This document shows, in pieces, positions 10,814-21,359 of a stretch of 64,000 bases of DNA; position 1 is the first letter of the stretch; each line of letters starts with the position of its first letter. The notes beneath the pieces are model-generated. The model searched no databases and was not told where the DNA came from. It was given only the letters and a program-made list of their open reading frames with translations. This DNA comes from Brettanomyces bruxellensis. Its lineage: Eukaryota > Ascomycota > Pichiomycetes > Pichiales > Pichiaceae. The stretch is from positions 2,790,001 to 2,854,000 of the forward strand of contig NC_054689.1 of the NCBI RefSeq assembly GCF_011074885.1, given 5' to 3'. Both the position numbers and the translations under genes were made by a program.

Positions 10814-11316
10814 GCGTTTTATGTTTATTTCTGTTGATGCTTTGGAAACATTGTGTTACACATAGATAAATAGGCTTTTCTTATTTTATGCACATGTACT
10901 ACTATTAAACCGAATTCATATAACTCATTTGTAGCATCTAGAAGCGTATTACTTACTTTTTTACTTAATTTATTTGCTTGATTCACTTAATTCATTTACT
11001 TAATCCAGTTACTTAATTCGGTTACTTCATCCATTTACTTTCTACTTCTATGTCACCGCTATCTGTTACTGGTCCTCCTGACGGATGTGCGCTGCGGTGT
11101 ACGGATGTAGCAAGTATTTCTGCGAACAGAAAAAGATGGAAAAAAGTAGAATAAAAAAGGGTACAACAAAAAAAAAGTTGAACAAAAAAGTCTTACAGAA
11201 AAGTGAGAAAAAAGTCACCTTTCTTTAAGTTTACTATTTTTGATCCACTCTTAGGCTCCCTATTATTTCCCTTTTATGTCCTCCAAACCAATAAAAGCAC
11301 CTCTAATTACATAAAA
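10814..11316. other. Intergenic, acetyltransferase 3' side and TOM5 promoter
   Basis: About 500 bp. It contains a degenerate run of TTACTTAATTCATT-like units around 10950-11040 and A-rich stretches before the TOM5 start. No gene was seen. Confidence 0.45.
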
Positions 11317-11457
11317 ATGGATCCAAGTTTCACAGAAGAAGATGCAAAAAGATTAAAGCAGCAACAAACTGACTTGACCTTGAAACTTGCTGCACTTTTA
11401 GCCTTTGGTCTTTGGCTGGCTCCAACAGCCATTCATTTTGCCAAGAGAGCTCTATAA
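11317..11457 (+). CDS. TOM5: Mitochondrial import receptor subunit Tom5
   Basis: A 46-residue ORF starting at the ATG at 11317; the longer in-frame extension upstream is not needed. It has a charged N-terminal cytosolic part (SFTEEDAKRLKQQQTDLTLK), one hydrophobic segment (LAALLAFGLWLAPTAIHF) containing a proline, and a short basic tail (AKRAL). This matches the layout of yeast Tom5 (about 50 residues), a tail-anchored subunit of the TOM complex that helps pass precursors to Tom40. Family calls on so short a protein are uncertain, but length, charge pattern and the Trp-x2-Pro in the membrane segment agree. Confidence 0.75.
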   Translation: MDPSFTEEDAKRLKQQQTDLTLKLAALLAFGLWLAPTAIHFAKRAL

Positions 11458-11704
11458 ACATCTTTTTCTCATGCTTCCATCCGGAATCTGACATAAATAT
11501 CGCCGGATCGGAATCCCTTTGTGCATATCGGTGGATTTTGCTTGCTTTTTGATGCAAACCAAACACTATTTTTATCGTTTTCCCTTCATGTTTTGTTGTT
11601 GGCATGCGTTCTTTTTCTCTTGCTATTTGCGTGTTCCTTTTCTGTATGTATCTGTGTATATATAACGAATAAACATTTGCCTGTATATTAACTCTTGATT
11701 TTTC

Positions 11705-12685
11705 TCACTTAGGTACCAGTTTCCCCACCTTATCAAGTAGGCTCTCTGTCACATCCCCTTCTTGGATGGCAAACCCAGTTGGTTTTTTCGTTTTATTTGA
11801 GGTAAACATGTCTCTAACCTGCTCATTCACAAAATTATCCTCTTTTGCACTGTGTTCAGCCACCTTTACTATTGTTTCATCTTCCAAAAAAGGCTTGGCT
11901 CTTTCCAATAGCTTATACCCGCGTCGAATTTCACTATTGATAAACAAGCAGGTTTCTTTCAATGGCTTGAGATCATACTTTTCAACAAACTTACTGCCCA
12001 ATGTGTTTTTTTGCACAATATTCTTGCCGTTTCTCGATGCATTGGTGCTGCTTCTGCTTTTTAAAACACCCTTGTAATCCATTGGAGCCACCTTCTTTTT
12101 AAGAAGCGTCACTTTTTTGTCCATCTTGGTCAGTTTCACGATCATGTCTGAAATCTTCTTGTTTTCCTCAATTTGCCGGGAGATCTCAGCCATCTTGTCC
12201 GCATACTGCTTGTCGAGTTTGGCTGCTTTATCAATTGTATCCGGAACAATCTTCATGCCTTCCTGATGCTTTAATCTCACATATCCTCCCGCCAACAAAT
12301 CATCCGGTATTGTCAGTATATTTCTTATGATGTACAATTCAAGCTTATCGTAGTTCCGATTTATCAGATGCTCCAACAAGCTTTCCAACTTTGCCGTTCC
12401 CTTTCGTATATCATCTTCAGAATATCGAACTGCGTTTTTGTACGGGCTTCCTTCATTGACCATCACATCATCATCATCGTTCTTTTTCTCTGCTTCTGCC
12501 TGCTTTTTATTTCTCTCTATCAAATCAGACCTTCTCTCCAACAAAGCATTTTCGATCTGATCTGTGCATCTGTACATGATTTCGTTAACAACGTTGATAA
12601 TATCATCCACGACACTTATAGGCTGATATCCCAAATGTTCAGTCAGGGTTTCGCTTATTGCAATCTGCGATTTTGACTGTGACAT
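11705..12685 (-). CDS. MTW1: Kinetochore MIND complex subunit Mtw1/Mis12
   Basis: I start it at the ATG at 12683-12685 (MSQSKSQIAISETLTEHLGY), giving 326 residues; an in-frame ATG 30 codons upstream precedes the conserved start. The Mis12 signature is clear: LTEHLGYQPISVVDDIINVV, then a segment with LESLLEHLINRNYDKLELYI and LTIPDDLL. Known Mtw1 links the inner centromere proteins to Ndc80 within the MIND complex. A coiled-coil follows at residues about 165-210. It is longer than S. cerevisiae Mtw1 (289), with an acidic insert (KKNDDDDVMV) near residue 65. Confidence 0.93.
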   Translation of the reverse strand: MSQSKSQIAISETLTEHLGYQPISVVDDIINVVNEIMYRCTDQIENALLERRSDLIERNKKQAEAEKKNDDDDVMVNEGSPYKNAVRYSEDDIRKGTAKLESLLEHLINRNYDKLELYIIRNILTIPDDLLAGGYVRLKHQEGMKIVPDTIDKAAKLDKQYADKMAEISRQIEENKKISDMIVKLTKMDKKVTLLKKKVAPMDYKGVLKSRSSTNASRNGKNIVQKNTLGSKFVEKYDLKPLKETCLFINSEIRRGYKLLERAKPFLEDETIVKVAEHSAKEDNFVNEQVRDMFTSNKTKKPTGFAIQEGDVTESLLDKVGKLVPK

Positions 12686-13175
12686 AATGTGCAGAATAAA
12701 ATATTGGATTCTTGCAGGCACAATGTTCAACCTATGCGTTATAAGCAGGCCATAAAATTGGTTAAATGTTAACATCTGGGTGCCTATGTAAATAAAGCGG
12801 AGGAAAAATATATGTTTACAAACAGAGAAGGGAAATTTGAATGCGGAATCGCGTAACGGGATTTTCTGTTCGGTATTTATGTATTATCAATTTATAATTT
12901 ATAATTTACATTTTCGTTCTTCTATTCGCTCAGCTGTTTTCGTCTTTTCCTAAAAAATACATCCCTCAGATATGTACAACAATATGCCCCAAAAAAGCTC
13001 CATATATGGTAATAATATTTATCCCCTCTGAAAGGATTTTATTTTTACAAATCCAAGCCCTATATAAGGACGCGAATCCGCTCATTACATATCGTAAAAT
13101 ACAATGTCAATCATGCCTTTCTCTAATTTCTATTAACAAATACACAAATATTCTCCATCTTCCTCATCTAATTAT
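12686..13175. other. Intergenic between MTW1 and RPA43
   Basis: 490 bp, AT-rich, between two leftward genes. It should hold the MTW1 promoter and the RPA43 3' end. No gene was seen. Confidence 0.45.
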
Positions 13176-14375
13176 TCAATCGCTAGAATCCTCGCTTGAA
13201 CTATCGCTGGACTCATCAGAGCTGGCAGAGCTGGCAGAGCTATTCGGACTTTTGGAGCTTTGCTTATCCCTTTTGTCGTCATCTTTTTCATCTTTATCAT
13301 CATCGTCTTCATCACTCGAGGAATTATCTTCAACACTTGACTCATCGCTTGAACTTTCCTCCGCATCAGATTTTTCGGCTTTGTTCAAATCAGTATCCTT
13401 TGAAGCTGCAGCCGGCTCGTCATCAAATCTCATATGCTTCTTACCCGAAGTGCTCCTACTATCTTTTAGGGTAACTGGCTGCGTATCCCTTTCATCTTGA
13501 GGAGAAACAAGCGTACCCTCAATGGAAATTGCTCTTCCTGCCAAATGCATGGCTCGTATTCTGAACTGGAGCTTTCCCTGAATAGGAATTCCATTTTCAT
13601 CTATCCAATGACCCAAAGAATGTCCAAACCTTCCTCCATGTCTGTCCTGCTTTCCAGATGGATCACTCACAATTTTTTGAGTGGTGTCCGTACCTTCAGT
13701 TGTGGCATCACCAACATTTTTTGATTCCGCCAAGTCTCCGTCTTCAACAGCATCTGCCTCGTGATACTCATCTTCCTCATTGGGAACAAACTGCCATTCA
13801 GCAGGAATGTTGAATTTCTTGATTGTGGCATTAAAAGCATCGTGAATCAAAAGTCCAATGTGCGACTGTGACTGCATATAGCACCATCCTTCAACAACAT
13901 CGCCAATCTTGGGGCTCCAGAGAAGAAAGTCTACCGTACACCAAAGAAACGAGAATGGAGTGTCGTTCCCGACCCTTCCGAGAGCTATCATACCGCCAGA
14001 TAGCTCATCTTCCATTTGACTCTGATCCATAATCTTCAACCGAAAGTATGAGATGACGACTCCTCTCAATGCTGGGCAGTACGACATGAGCATTGGGTCT
14101 AAATGCTGTTGTCTGATGGCAGATAAGGGATCGTTGACAAAGCATGGAGCAATAGAAACGTACATTGCCGCTCTAACTCTGTGAAAACATTGAGACAAGC
14201 CATCAGATCCAACCTTATTGGCTTGGCGCTTGTCCTGTATTAGTTGTATGTCTCGAAGAATTACATCATTCTGTTTTTCGCTTGTCTCTCTTAATTTTGT
14301 GCGCTTGCTTGTGATAGTGACTTCAGTTTCGTCTATCACTTCACTGATCTCTCGCTTCTGTACTGTAGTTGACAT
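13176..14375 (-). CDS. RPA43: RNA polymerase I subunit A43
   Basis: I use the ATG at 14373-14375 (MSTTVQKREISEV), giving 399 residues. The N-terminal part contains the Rpb7-like tip domain of A43 (CFHRVRAAMYVSIAPCF, then LMSYCPALRGVVISYF). An OB-type domain follows (FLLWSPKIGDVVEGWCYMQS, then SHIGLLIHDAFNATI). A43 pairs with A14 to form the Pol I stalk and contacts Rrn3. The C-terminal 120 residues are a Ser/Asp/Glu-rich tail, longer than in S. cerevisiae (326 residues in total). The C-terminus is almost pure acidic and serine residues, so extensive phosphorylation is plausible. Confidence 0.93.
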   Translation of the reverse strand: MSTTVQKREISEVIDETEVTITSKRTKLRETSEKQNDVILRDIQLIQDKRQANKVGSDGLSQCFHRVRAAMYVSIAPCFVNDPLSAIRQQHLDPMLMSYCPALRGVVISYFRLKIMDQSQMEDELSGGMIALGRVGNDTPFSFLWCTVDFLLWSPKIGDVVEGWCYMQSQSHIGLLIHDAFNATIKKFNIPAEWQFVPNEEDEYHEADAVEDGDLAESKNVGDATTEGTDTTQKIVSDPSGKQDRHGGRFGHSLGHWIDENGIPIQGKLQFRIRAMHLAGRAISIEGTLVSPQDERDTQPVTLKDSRSTSGKKHMRFDDEPAAASKDTDLNKAEKSDAEESSSDESSVEDNSSSDEDDDDKDEKDDDKRDKQSSKSPNSSASSASSDESSDSSSEDSSD

Positions 14376-14728
14376 ATCGAAAGTAGTACTTGATTTAAAT
14401 AAGCGATTTATTTTATGATCGTCTGGCAAACAACGTTGGTGGGTACTTAAGTAAGTGGTGATGTCGGTCAAATTTTCACCTAGCTGATACAATTTTTTTT
14501 TTTTTTTTTTTTGCTTTGTTAAAATTTTCTTGCAGCGAATTTTCACAAACTCCAAAACAGGAAACTCGGATTGCAGGAGGGATTGGGATTCGAACCGGCG
14601 TCTAATATTGCGTACTATAATACTTCTTATCGTGACATTTATATTAATACACATCATTTAAAAAGAATGAACGCGAATTTATTCACATAGCAACTTTATT
14701 CACATAGCATATTAACAAACTGGCAAAC
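14376..14728. other. RPA43 promoter region
   Basis: 353 bp upstream of RPA43, with a poly(T) run at about 14492-14511. It includes a sequence at 14587-14597 that looks like a reverse-strand Pol III B box, but no tRNA fold fits around it. Confidence 0.45.
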
Positions 14729-16816
14729 CTATTTTCTGCCAAAAAGACGGGACAGACGACCTCCTCCTTTAAAATGCCGCAGGCTCGACATCTTTCCGGA
14801 CTCTCTTTCCAAAAAACCGTCCACCTCTTGAGAATACCCATTCTTGAACATTCTAAATGCAAGGCCTTCTTGAGAGTTCATCATCTTAGTCTCACGCATC
14901 ATCTGAGGACGATACATCAGGTATTTCTGTTTCATCTGCTTTGACATTTGCTGAGATGTTGGTGCGTCTTCTTTCTCCGAGTATTCTGGAACATCCTTGA
15001 ACCTCACTTTTTTGACCAAATTTCCACCTTCATCATACTCTTTATCATCGTTATGACAGACGATAAGGTTGCCCACTTCTTCCGTATGCCGTTTAGTGCT
15101 GTTACTGCTGCTTGAAATGCTTTTATTCATAAGACTGCTTTTCCCACTGCTGGAGTTAATGGATGATCCACTTACGCTTTGAATTTCTGCTTTTGTAAAC
15201 TTTTCACCTATACACTCCCCCTTATTTCTCAAATGATTTACTTGCAAGCCACTCAGACCATGCTTAGTATCGTTTTTCTTGTGCAGTACACCATTCACGG
15301 CCTTTTTTTCAACTCGAGCTCCACTCTCTGGACTGCTCTGCTCATTCTTTGCTTTATACTTGTCGTTTTCACATTCTTTCTTGTCTACTTTGTCTTCCAT
15401 CTTGGCAATACTCAAACCGTTGACACCATTCACTATACTGCCATAACTGGAAACACGCTTGCCATTTACAGCTTTACCTTGTGTGCGTGTGCGTGCTGGA
15501 TTTCTTATCAATGGTCTAAAGTTTATTTTTCCCTCCTTTGCTTCTCTCAACATTTTCTGCTGAAACATCTGCCCAACACTCTTATGAGGAGTCTTATTTC
15601 CTATTGCGGCAGCCCTCGCTGCCGCTATTCCAGGATTTGCGTTGGCTTTCGGTCTTGCAGTTTTTACAGTTTGTAAATTTGGCGACCGAATTTGTGGTCT
15701 TACGCTTCTAGCTCTATTTGGCAAGTTTCCGGCCACTTTAAAGTGTATAGCTCTGCTCTGTGTGCTCACCTTCAATATTTTGGACCACTGCACTTTTAAA
15801 TCTTTCAGCACCTGGATCATTTTCATGATTGACGACTCGGTTTCCATCTCAGCATGGTAAAAATCCTCAAGATACGTCAAGCGCGTATTGTACGCATCTG
15901 TACTTTCCGAATATCGTTCAATTATACGGTTTAGGTACTTGTTTCCGCCTTTCCGCATAAAGCATCGGCTCAATCCTTGAAGTGCCATTCGAAGACCCTC
16001 ATTTCCGTTTCTGGCAAACTTCGAGAGAAGCTGGAAATTGTCCCGGTATATTTTCTGGCCTGTTCTGCATATTATGCAGTACAAATCAGCTAGTCTGAGC
16101 ATCAGAAGATATCGGCGATGCATCAAATAGGTTCCGGCAACCGGATCAGCATCTGTATCTATCATTTCGGCCAATTGGGTTCTAATAAGCTCAATCTGTG
16201 AGGTCAAAATCTCGCGGTACGCATCAGAAAACATAGGTATTGCTTCCAAACTGTTTTTCGTGGTCAATATAGTGGTTGCGGCAAAAGAAAGCTCTGGAAA
16301 CTTGAGAATCTCCTTAGGAGCAATCTCTTTCCAGCGAGAACCCTCCTCACCTGCACTGCCAGACATCTTTGAACGCAACTTGGCGGCATTTCTAAGCTTG
16401 GCATCGTATATATGCGACATATTTATTAGGAGGACCTCGAAAAGTTGAAGTGTGTCTAAAGTAGATGGAGAACTCTTGGCTGGAAGACTCATTCCGCTTA
16501 GATTATTATCGATGCAATCAAAATTGATCGCAGAACCCGATGAATCGGGCTTAATGGGCTGGGATGGATTAAAAGTGCATCCTCTTAAAAGAATTGCAGA
16601 TCTCTCATATATTTCCTTACTAACATTGAAAAGCACCGCGGTTTGAAGTATGAGATACGCGGCAGCATCCTTGGTAATCACCACATTACCGGTTTTCAGT
16701 TCGGCAATCAGCCTTTGGACTAAGCTAATGAGGCGAAGTGTCTTGGATGAGCAGAAATGAAACTGAATGATTTTTGCTTCTAGGGAATCGAATGTGAAAG
16801 CATTGTTTTTCGCCAT
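14729..16816 (-). CDS. Unrecognised 695-aa protein with PP1-docking-like KVRF
   Basis: ATG at 16814-16816. Residues 1-330 look like a well-folded, mainly helical domain (TLRLISLVQRLIAELKTG, then YLMHRRYLLMLRLADLYCII). From about residue 360 the protein is basic, Ser/Asn-rich and probably disordered. Near the C-terminus, residues 603-606 read KVRF, preceded by lysine and followed by KDVPEYSEKEDAPT; RVxF-type motifs in such a setting often dock protein phosphatase 1. A short conserved-looking tail (SQEGLAFRMF, then RLSRLFGRK) ends the protein. I do not recognise the family. A phosphatase-targeting subunit such as a Gip-type protein is one possibility, from the motif alone. Confidence 0.7.
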   Translation of the reverse strand: MAKNNAFTFDSLEAKIIQFHFCSSKTLRLISLVQRLIAELKTGNVVITKDAAAYLILQTAVLFNVSKEIYERSAILLRGCTFNPSQPIKPDSSGSAINFDCIDNNLSGMSLPAKSSPSTLDTLQLFEVLLINMSHIYDAKLRNAAKLRSKMSGSAGEEGSRWKEIAPKEILKFPELSFAATTILTTKNSLEAIPMFSDAYREILTSQIELIRTQLAEMIDTDADPVAGTYLMHRRYLLMLRLADLYCIICRTGQKIYRDNFQLLSKFARNGNEGLRMALQGLSRCFMRKGGNKYLNRIIERYSESTDAYNTRLTYLEDFYHAEMETESSIMKMIQVLKDLKVQWSKILKVSTQSRAIHFKVAGNLPNRARSVRPQIRSPNLQTVKTARPKANANPGIAAARAAAIGNKTPHKSVGQMFQQKMLREAKEGKINFRPLIRNPARTRTQGKAVNGKRVSSYGSIVNGVNGLSIAKMEDKVDKKECENDKYKAKNEQSSPESGARVEKKAVNGVLHKKNDTKHGLSGLQVNHLRNKGECIGEKFTKAEIQSVSGSSINSSSGKSSLMNKSISSSSNSTKRHTEEVGNLIVCHNDDKEYDEGGNLVKKVRFKDVPEYSEKEDAPTSQQMSKQMKQKYLMYRPQMMRETKMMNSQEGLAFRMFKNGYSQEVDGFLERESGKMSSLRHFKGGGRLSRLFGRK

Positions 16817-17580
16817 TGGAACAAATTCGAAACGAAGCTTATGCCAATGAATTGGTTAACCTGATGAAGAACGAGGTGAACTGCGAATTTCTTTCTTGAA
16901 GCAATCTGGAATGTGCTTAACCAATTAGCTGGGATAAGAGTGCAGGAAATGAAAGATACTCAAAATGAGAAAACGCAGGCCCACAATTGCCGTGCAATTA
17001 AGAAATCAGTTGCACAAATGTATGGTGATCGCACAGATTTCCACTTATTTCCGATTCTGGAGTCAGTTTTGATGATATTCGAAGCAGTTTAAACGTTTGC
17101 CTGGTCCTGGTACGAACGCGAGACTCCGCTATCACTATATCGCGAGAATTTCAGCTTTTATATTTTTGGTATATTTTTGGGGTTAATTTTTTTTTTGATA
17201 ATTGATTACTTGGTCTATAAAATTTACGGGATAGATTAACAAAATAAAATAAAGCAAAATAAAATATACTGGGCAACGTAATGGTTGATATAATACCAAA
17301 GTTCACCAAGATGACCACCAAGCTGAAAACAAGATTACCTACAGTTTGCCCTAAAACCAAGTCGTAACCTGTATTATATGTGATCTGTCCATTTCGTATA
17401 GAAACAACCCGTTTTAGCGCTCAATTAGGGATTGGAATTCGCAGAGGGAAGCGTGTCAGATCGGTGCAGGGATGTATACAACAATTGAAAGACAGCTTTA
17501 TTAAATCGTATCGATTGATCTAACTATGTACATACTAATTACTGGTTATAATGCTATGCAATATTGTCATGAATGCCCCT
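16817..17580. other. Intergenic, 764 bp, no gene seen
   Basis: Lies between two leftward genes. It should include the promoter of the KVRF-motif gene and the 3' end of the Mrs2-type gene. AT-rich around 17160-17300; no conserved feature recognised. Confidence 0.45.
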
Positions 17581-19563
17581 TCAGCTTCCAGGCCGCTTTC
17601 CCTGGTATTTATCCTCTACTAGCCATTTCCAAACCACATCCTGCTTCTCTCTTTTCGTATGAAGAAGTTTCGAATTGTAGTTGGAACCACCTCTGCTACG
17701 TAAAAGCCTCTTTTTGAGCTTGGCTTTGACCCGCATGTCGATCTTGCTCATGCTTCTTTTGCTCACAGTGCTCATTTTGCGAACCATCTGCAATTTTCTC
17801 AGAGAATAAACGATCATGGCCAAACCAGCCATGCTGCTAAATAAGGCAACGGAACCAAAGGCCAACTTTGAATTCTCGAGGAAGTTCTCGAGGTTCATGC
17901 CGTACAGTGCTGGAATCAGGGTGGCAACGGTAAAGCCAAGCGTGTATATGCTAACTTTTAGCTCGTACACCATGAGGGAATTCCGGTTTGCATCCAAGAT
18001 AATGTTCACGATCTCCTCCGTGGACTTAATATCGTTGATAAGTGTTTCAGCCTGCTGAACAATCTCATCGCACTGCTTGTAGTATGCCTCCAAAAGCATC
18101 TCGATCTCTCCCGTGTCCATTTCGTTGTCTTTTGAGATGATCAACGGCTTTTTTTTCGTTGAATCGGCAGCCAGCTTTGACGAGTTAGCACCGCTACCAC
18201 TTCCACTGCTACCGTTGGAGTTATCTCTGTCATTTGTGGTTATTCCATAGCTTTTCAGCATCTCTCTGCGGGCCTTGTTTTCCGTTAGATACATGTCTTC
18301 CAAATCGTCATCGTTGTCCAAAAGATCGTCCAAAGCGTTTCTGATCAACAGTGCCTTCTGGCAGAAAGTCGTCAAGCTTTTCGAATGAATCAACAAGTCT
18401 CGAAGTTTTGCTCTGTCTATTTCCTGGTCGAGTTGAAGCAAGATCGACTTGCAAACCTTGGATTGCTGCTGCAAACCGCTCTCCAAGATTGCCATAACGT
18501 TGATCAGTATGCATTCTAGAGCCCTGAACTCGTACGGCTGGTTCGGGTTGTTGGAATAGCAGTTTACTGTTGATGAAAGCGGGGTTTCATCTGTTCCATT
18601 CTTGCCTGAAGTGATTGGAACATGCACCATCTTCGTCTTGAGCTTGGACTCTAGATCATACATAAACAGGCTGAGCTTGGACGCATAGTCTGGGTTGGAT
18701 GTGTCGAATATCATCACCTCGTTACTTTTAATGAGTGCCTTGATGTGCAACAAGTTGATCAAGATGCAGTCTGTGCGAACTGCGATGATTGGTGCAACAT
18801 CGACGTTCGACGAGTCGATTTTCCGGAGATCCCGCGGGAAGAGCTTGTTCTCCGATAGGAATTCTGTCTTTGAGAATTTCTTCTGGACTGCTGCAACATC
18901 TCCTTTCTCATCAAATATCGTACAGCTGATTGTGCTTTTATTCGGAGATGCCGGACGGAGGATCTCGCTTACTTCCGGATCCGGCGGTAGTGCCTTACGC
19001 AGATCAACCGCCGTCAGCCCTTCTTTGAGTCCTCCAATCGAATAATCCTCGTCATCTTTCTTCTTCTTAAATAGCGATATCATGAATTCTTTAAATGTCT
19101 TTCTTTCGTACCCCTGGCTTAGATCCGGCTCCCCTATCCCTTTTTCACTCGTGCCTGTGTTATTTCGCTTGCTTTCTGCCTTCTCCCGTGATTCTGTCTT
19201 GCCTGCTCTTTCATCCTTTGCGTTTTCTGCTGCTTTTTCTGCTGCTTTTTCATCCTCCTTCATTTTGCCCTTACATGCACTATTACCCGTCCTTATCTTC
19301 CCAGCTTGCTTTCTGGTCTTTCTACCATCTTCACCTACAGCTCTTCCCGAGTTCAGCCCAACTCTGAAATTGTGAAATTGCCGGATCGAGTGTACCTGGT
19401 AGTATCGAAGAGTATTTCGCCTATAAGCATTTTGTATGTATCTTGGATCGTTGCATCTGTGATATGAGCGCCAAGAGCAGGCCAAATATTTCTGCAAATT
19501 GTATGCACTGCAGTCAAATGTCCTCAGAAGAAACCGCCCGTTCTCTTTTATGAAGGGAAGCAT
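17581..19563 (-). CDS. Mitochondrial Mg2+ channel of the Mrs2/Lpe10 family
   Basis: A 660-residue protein, ATG at 19561-19563. The CorA/Mrs2 signature Gly-Met-Asn is at residues 555-557 (ALYGMNLENFLENS), directly after the first membrane helix. A second helix follows (VALFSSMAGLAMIVYSL) and then a basic matrix tail. The N-terminus is rich in Arg and aromatic residues and low in acids, as in a mitochondrial presequence. The conserved matrix domain starts about residue 200 (CTIFDEKGDVAAVQKKFSK) and includes LLQLDQEIDRAKLRDLLIHS. It is long for the family (Mrs2 about 470) because of a Lys/Glu-rich segment at about 85-150 and a Ser/Gly-rich loop near 455-475. Members form pentameric inner-membrane Mg2+ channels. 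Mrs2 and Lpe10/Mfm1 cannot be told apart here. Confidence 0.9.
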   Translation of the reverse strand: MLPFIKENGRFLLRTFDCSAYNLQKYLACSWRSYHRCNDPRYIQNAYRRNTLRYYQVHSIRQFHNFRVGLNSGRAVGEDGRKTRKQAGKIRTGNSACKGKMKEDEKAAEKAAENAKDERAGKTESREKAESKRNNTGTSEKGIGEPDLSQGYERKTFKEFMISLFKKKKDDEDYSIGGLKEGLTAVDLRKALPPDPEVSEILRPASPNKSTISCTIFDEKGDVAAVQKKFSKTEFLSENKLFPRDLRKIDSSNVDVAPIIAVRTDCILINLLHIKALIKSNEVMIFDTSNPDYASKLSLFMYDLESKLKTKMVHVPITSGKNGTDETPLSSTVNCYSNNPNQPYEFRALECILINVMAILESGLQQQSKVCKSILLQLDQEIDRAKLRDLLIHSKSLTTFCQKALLIRNALDDLLDNDDDLEDMYLTENKARREMLKSYGITTNDRDNSNGSSGSGSGANSSKLAADSTKKKPLIISKDNEMDTGEIEMLLEAYYKQCDEIVQQAETLINDIKSTEEIVNIILDANRNSLMVYELKVSIYTLGFTVATLIPALYGMNLENFLENSKLAFGSVALFSSMAGLAMIVYSLRKLQMVRKMSTVSKRSMSKIDMRVKAKLKKRLLRSRGGSNYNSKLLHTKREKQDVVWKWLVEDKYQGKRPGS

Positions 19564-20040
19564 TCAAGTGGGCCTCTTTGCTTAAAATTGTAGAGTGCTT
19601 GTCACTTTTATGAATCAAGATGCGGGGTTGAGGATTTTTAGGAGGAGCGTGACTTGTACGAACAGAAAGTATTTGATCTTGCAACTTGGTGGTGTAGGAA
19701 TGTCCGGTTTGTCTTCTATGTACAGATGTGTTGCTTGTTGCTGGTTCTGGGATGTTTGATGGAATCTTGATGATGCTTGAAGTGAAGTTGATGAAGGTGG
19801 TGAAAAAAAAAAATAAAATAAAAAAAAAGAGAGAAGGAGGAAAGCGAGGGTCTTGGATGAATAAAATAGTGAAAATCCAGCGAAAAAGTGGATGCACAGA
19901 TATTAACCATACCATACATTACAATTTCAAAACTAATCAAACGACCCCCTACAACAGCCTAACACAAATGAGCTCGAGCAGTTTAATATTATTTTAGTTA
20001 CAAAACATGGCGATGAAGCCTGGATAAGCACACGATATTC
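19564..20040. other. Intergenic between MRS2-type gene and VMA4
   Basis: 477 bp, with an A-rich tract at about 19804-19830. Contains the promoter side of the Mg channel gene and the VMA4 3' end. No gene was seen. Confidence 0.45.
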
Positions 20041-20954
20041 TCAATCGAAGAACTTTCTGGTGGTTGAAACACCAAACATCTCGAGTCTAACAGCAGGCAA
20101 AGCTCTCTCAGAAAGCAAACGAAGCCTCTCCTCTAAAGTGTTGTTAATCTCGATCTTTCCGGTACCGTTGGCAAGAATTAGGCCACCTGCTGATTTATCG
20201 GATAGATATTTGGTTTCGTCAATTGTAATCTTCACATCTCTTCCAGAAACATCCTTGAACTTCTTCTCTGCCTGGTCCGCGGCCTTCTTTGTCACGCTGA
20301 CATCAGCCTTTCTCACTCTGAGGGTGACAGCCGGCTCCATAAGCTGAAGAAGACCCTCATCGATCAAACCTACAAGGAGAGATTCATACGTGGCAGGATC
20401 CTTTGAAAGCTGCTTCAACTGTTCCTCGGCCGAGTCGAAGATATCCTGCAAGCACTGGTCTCTTGTTGCCAAGATCTTGAGCCTTGTTTTGTTTGCGATT
20501 GTAGATTTTGTAATCTGCTGTGCCAACGAGGCCTTTTTGAACTTATCCTCGTACTGGGAGTCGATTGCGTTTTTCTCCGAGCGCACGATCGAGGCCTTTT
20601 CGATTTCGTACTCTTCGTCTGCCTTCAACTTGATTTCCTTGGCTTTTTCTTCTGCCTCTTTTGTGATGAAGGCCTCCATCTTCTTCAATTCTCCTTGAAC
20701 CTGCATTGCTAGTTAGTATGGAGTTTGAATGATAAATCCGAAGCTAGAAAATATAGACAATATTTCCAGACAAATGATAATCTCTAAACAAATGTTATGT
20801 TACTTCAAATGCTGTGATAATTTCTAGAAAATGTTATATTTCTAGACAACTAGCTATAATAATGAAGTTAATCGTATGTTATGATTGCACAGAACGACAC
20901 AGCTTCTTCTCTTCAACTTACCTGGTCATCTGTTAGTGCTCTTGTGGACGACAT
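20041..20954 (-). CDS. VMA4: V-ATPase subunit E (Vma4), two exons
   Basis: Exon 1 is 20922-20954 (MSSTRALTDDQ) and exon 2 is 20041-20700 (starting VQGELKKMEAF), together 230 residues. The 221-bp intron has a GTAAGT donor beginning at 20921, a TACTAAC branch site at 20712-20718 and a GCAG acceptor ending at 20701. Splicing restores the conserved Vma4 N-terminus; an unspliced start at an internal codon would lose it. The protein shows the family's long N-terminal helix (EEKAKEIKLKADEEYEIEK), the QQITKSTIANKTRLK segment and the C-terminal EINNTLEERLRLLSE with the final TRKFFD. Subunit E pairs with G as the peripheral stalk of the vacuolar proton pump. Length matches S. cerevisiae (233). Confidence 0.96.
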
Positions 20955-21359
20955 GGTGGATGCTAATCGATGCTATTTTCAGTGTATGCCTGGCAGGTGG
21001 CTAATGGAATAAAAATAAAGTGTAAGTAATATATGGTGGCCTGGGGCAGAAGAGATTTGTTTAAAAGCAGCAACGGGTAAAAAAATAAAATAAATTAAGA
21101 ATGAAATTAGGGAGAGCGAAAGTGAGATAACGAGAGGCAAGGAAAGAAAATTCCAAGAATCGCGGAAAGGTCAGCCACAGAGGTGGGAGGGAGATCTGGC
21201 TGTGGCTGTGCAGGGTAGATATTGCGCGGTTAATTAATTTATTTTTTCGCTATTCATCTCGTGTTTATCAACAGAGCGAGTTTCGTTACCTGTCATAAGA
21301 AACAACGTGCAGTAAACAAAGAGGGGGAGTATTTAAAGGGCTTGCGGGTAGAACTGAAA
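20955..21359. other. Divergent VMA4/MIP1 intergenic region
   Basis: About 400 bp between the VMA4 start and the repeat in the MIP1 leader. It is purine-rich on the plus strand around 21060-21200. No gene was seen. Confidence 0.45.

Noticed and set aside
14570..14640. Possible tRNA gene on the minus strand (perfect B-box-like GGTTCGAATCC at 14587-14597).
   Set aside because: The T stem would pair in only two of five positions, there is no acceptor stem partner and no A box; the match is a chance one in the RPA43 upstream region.
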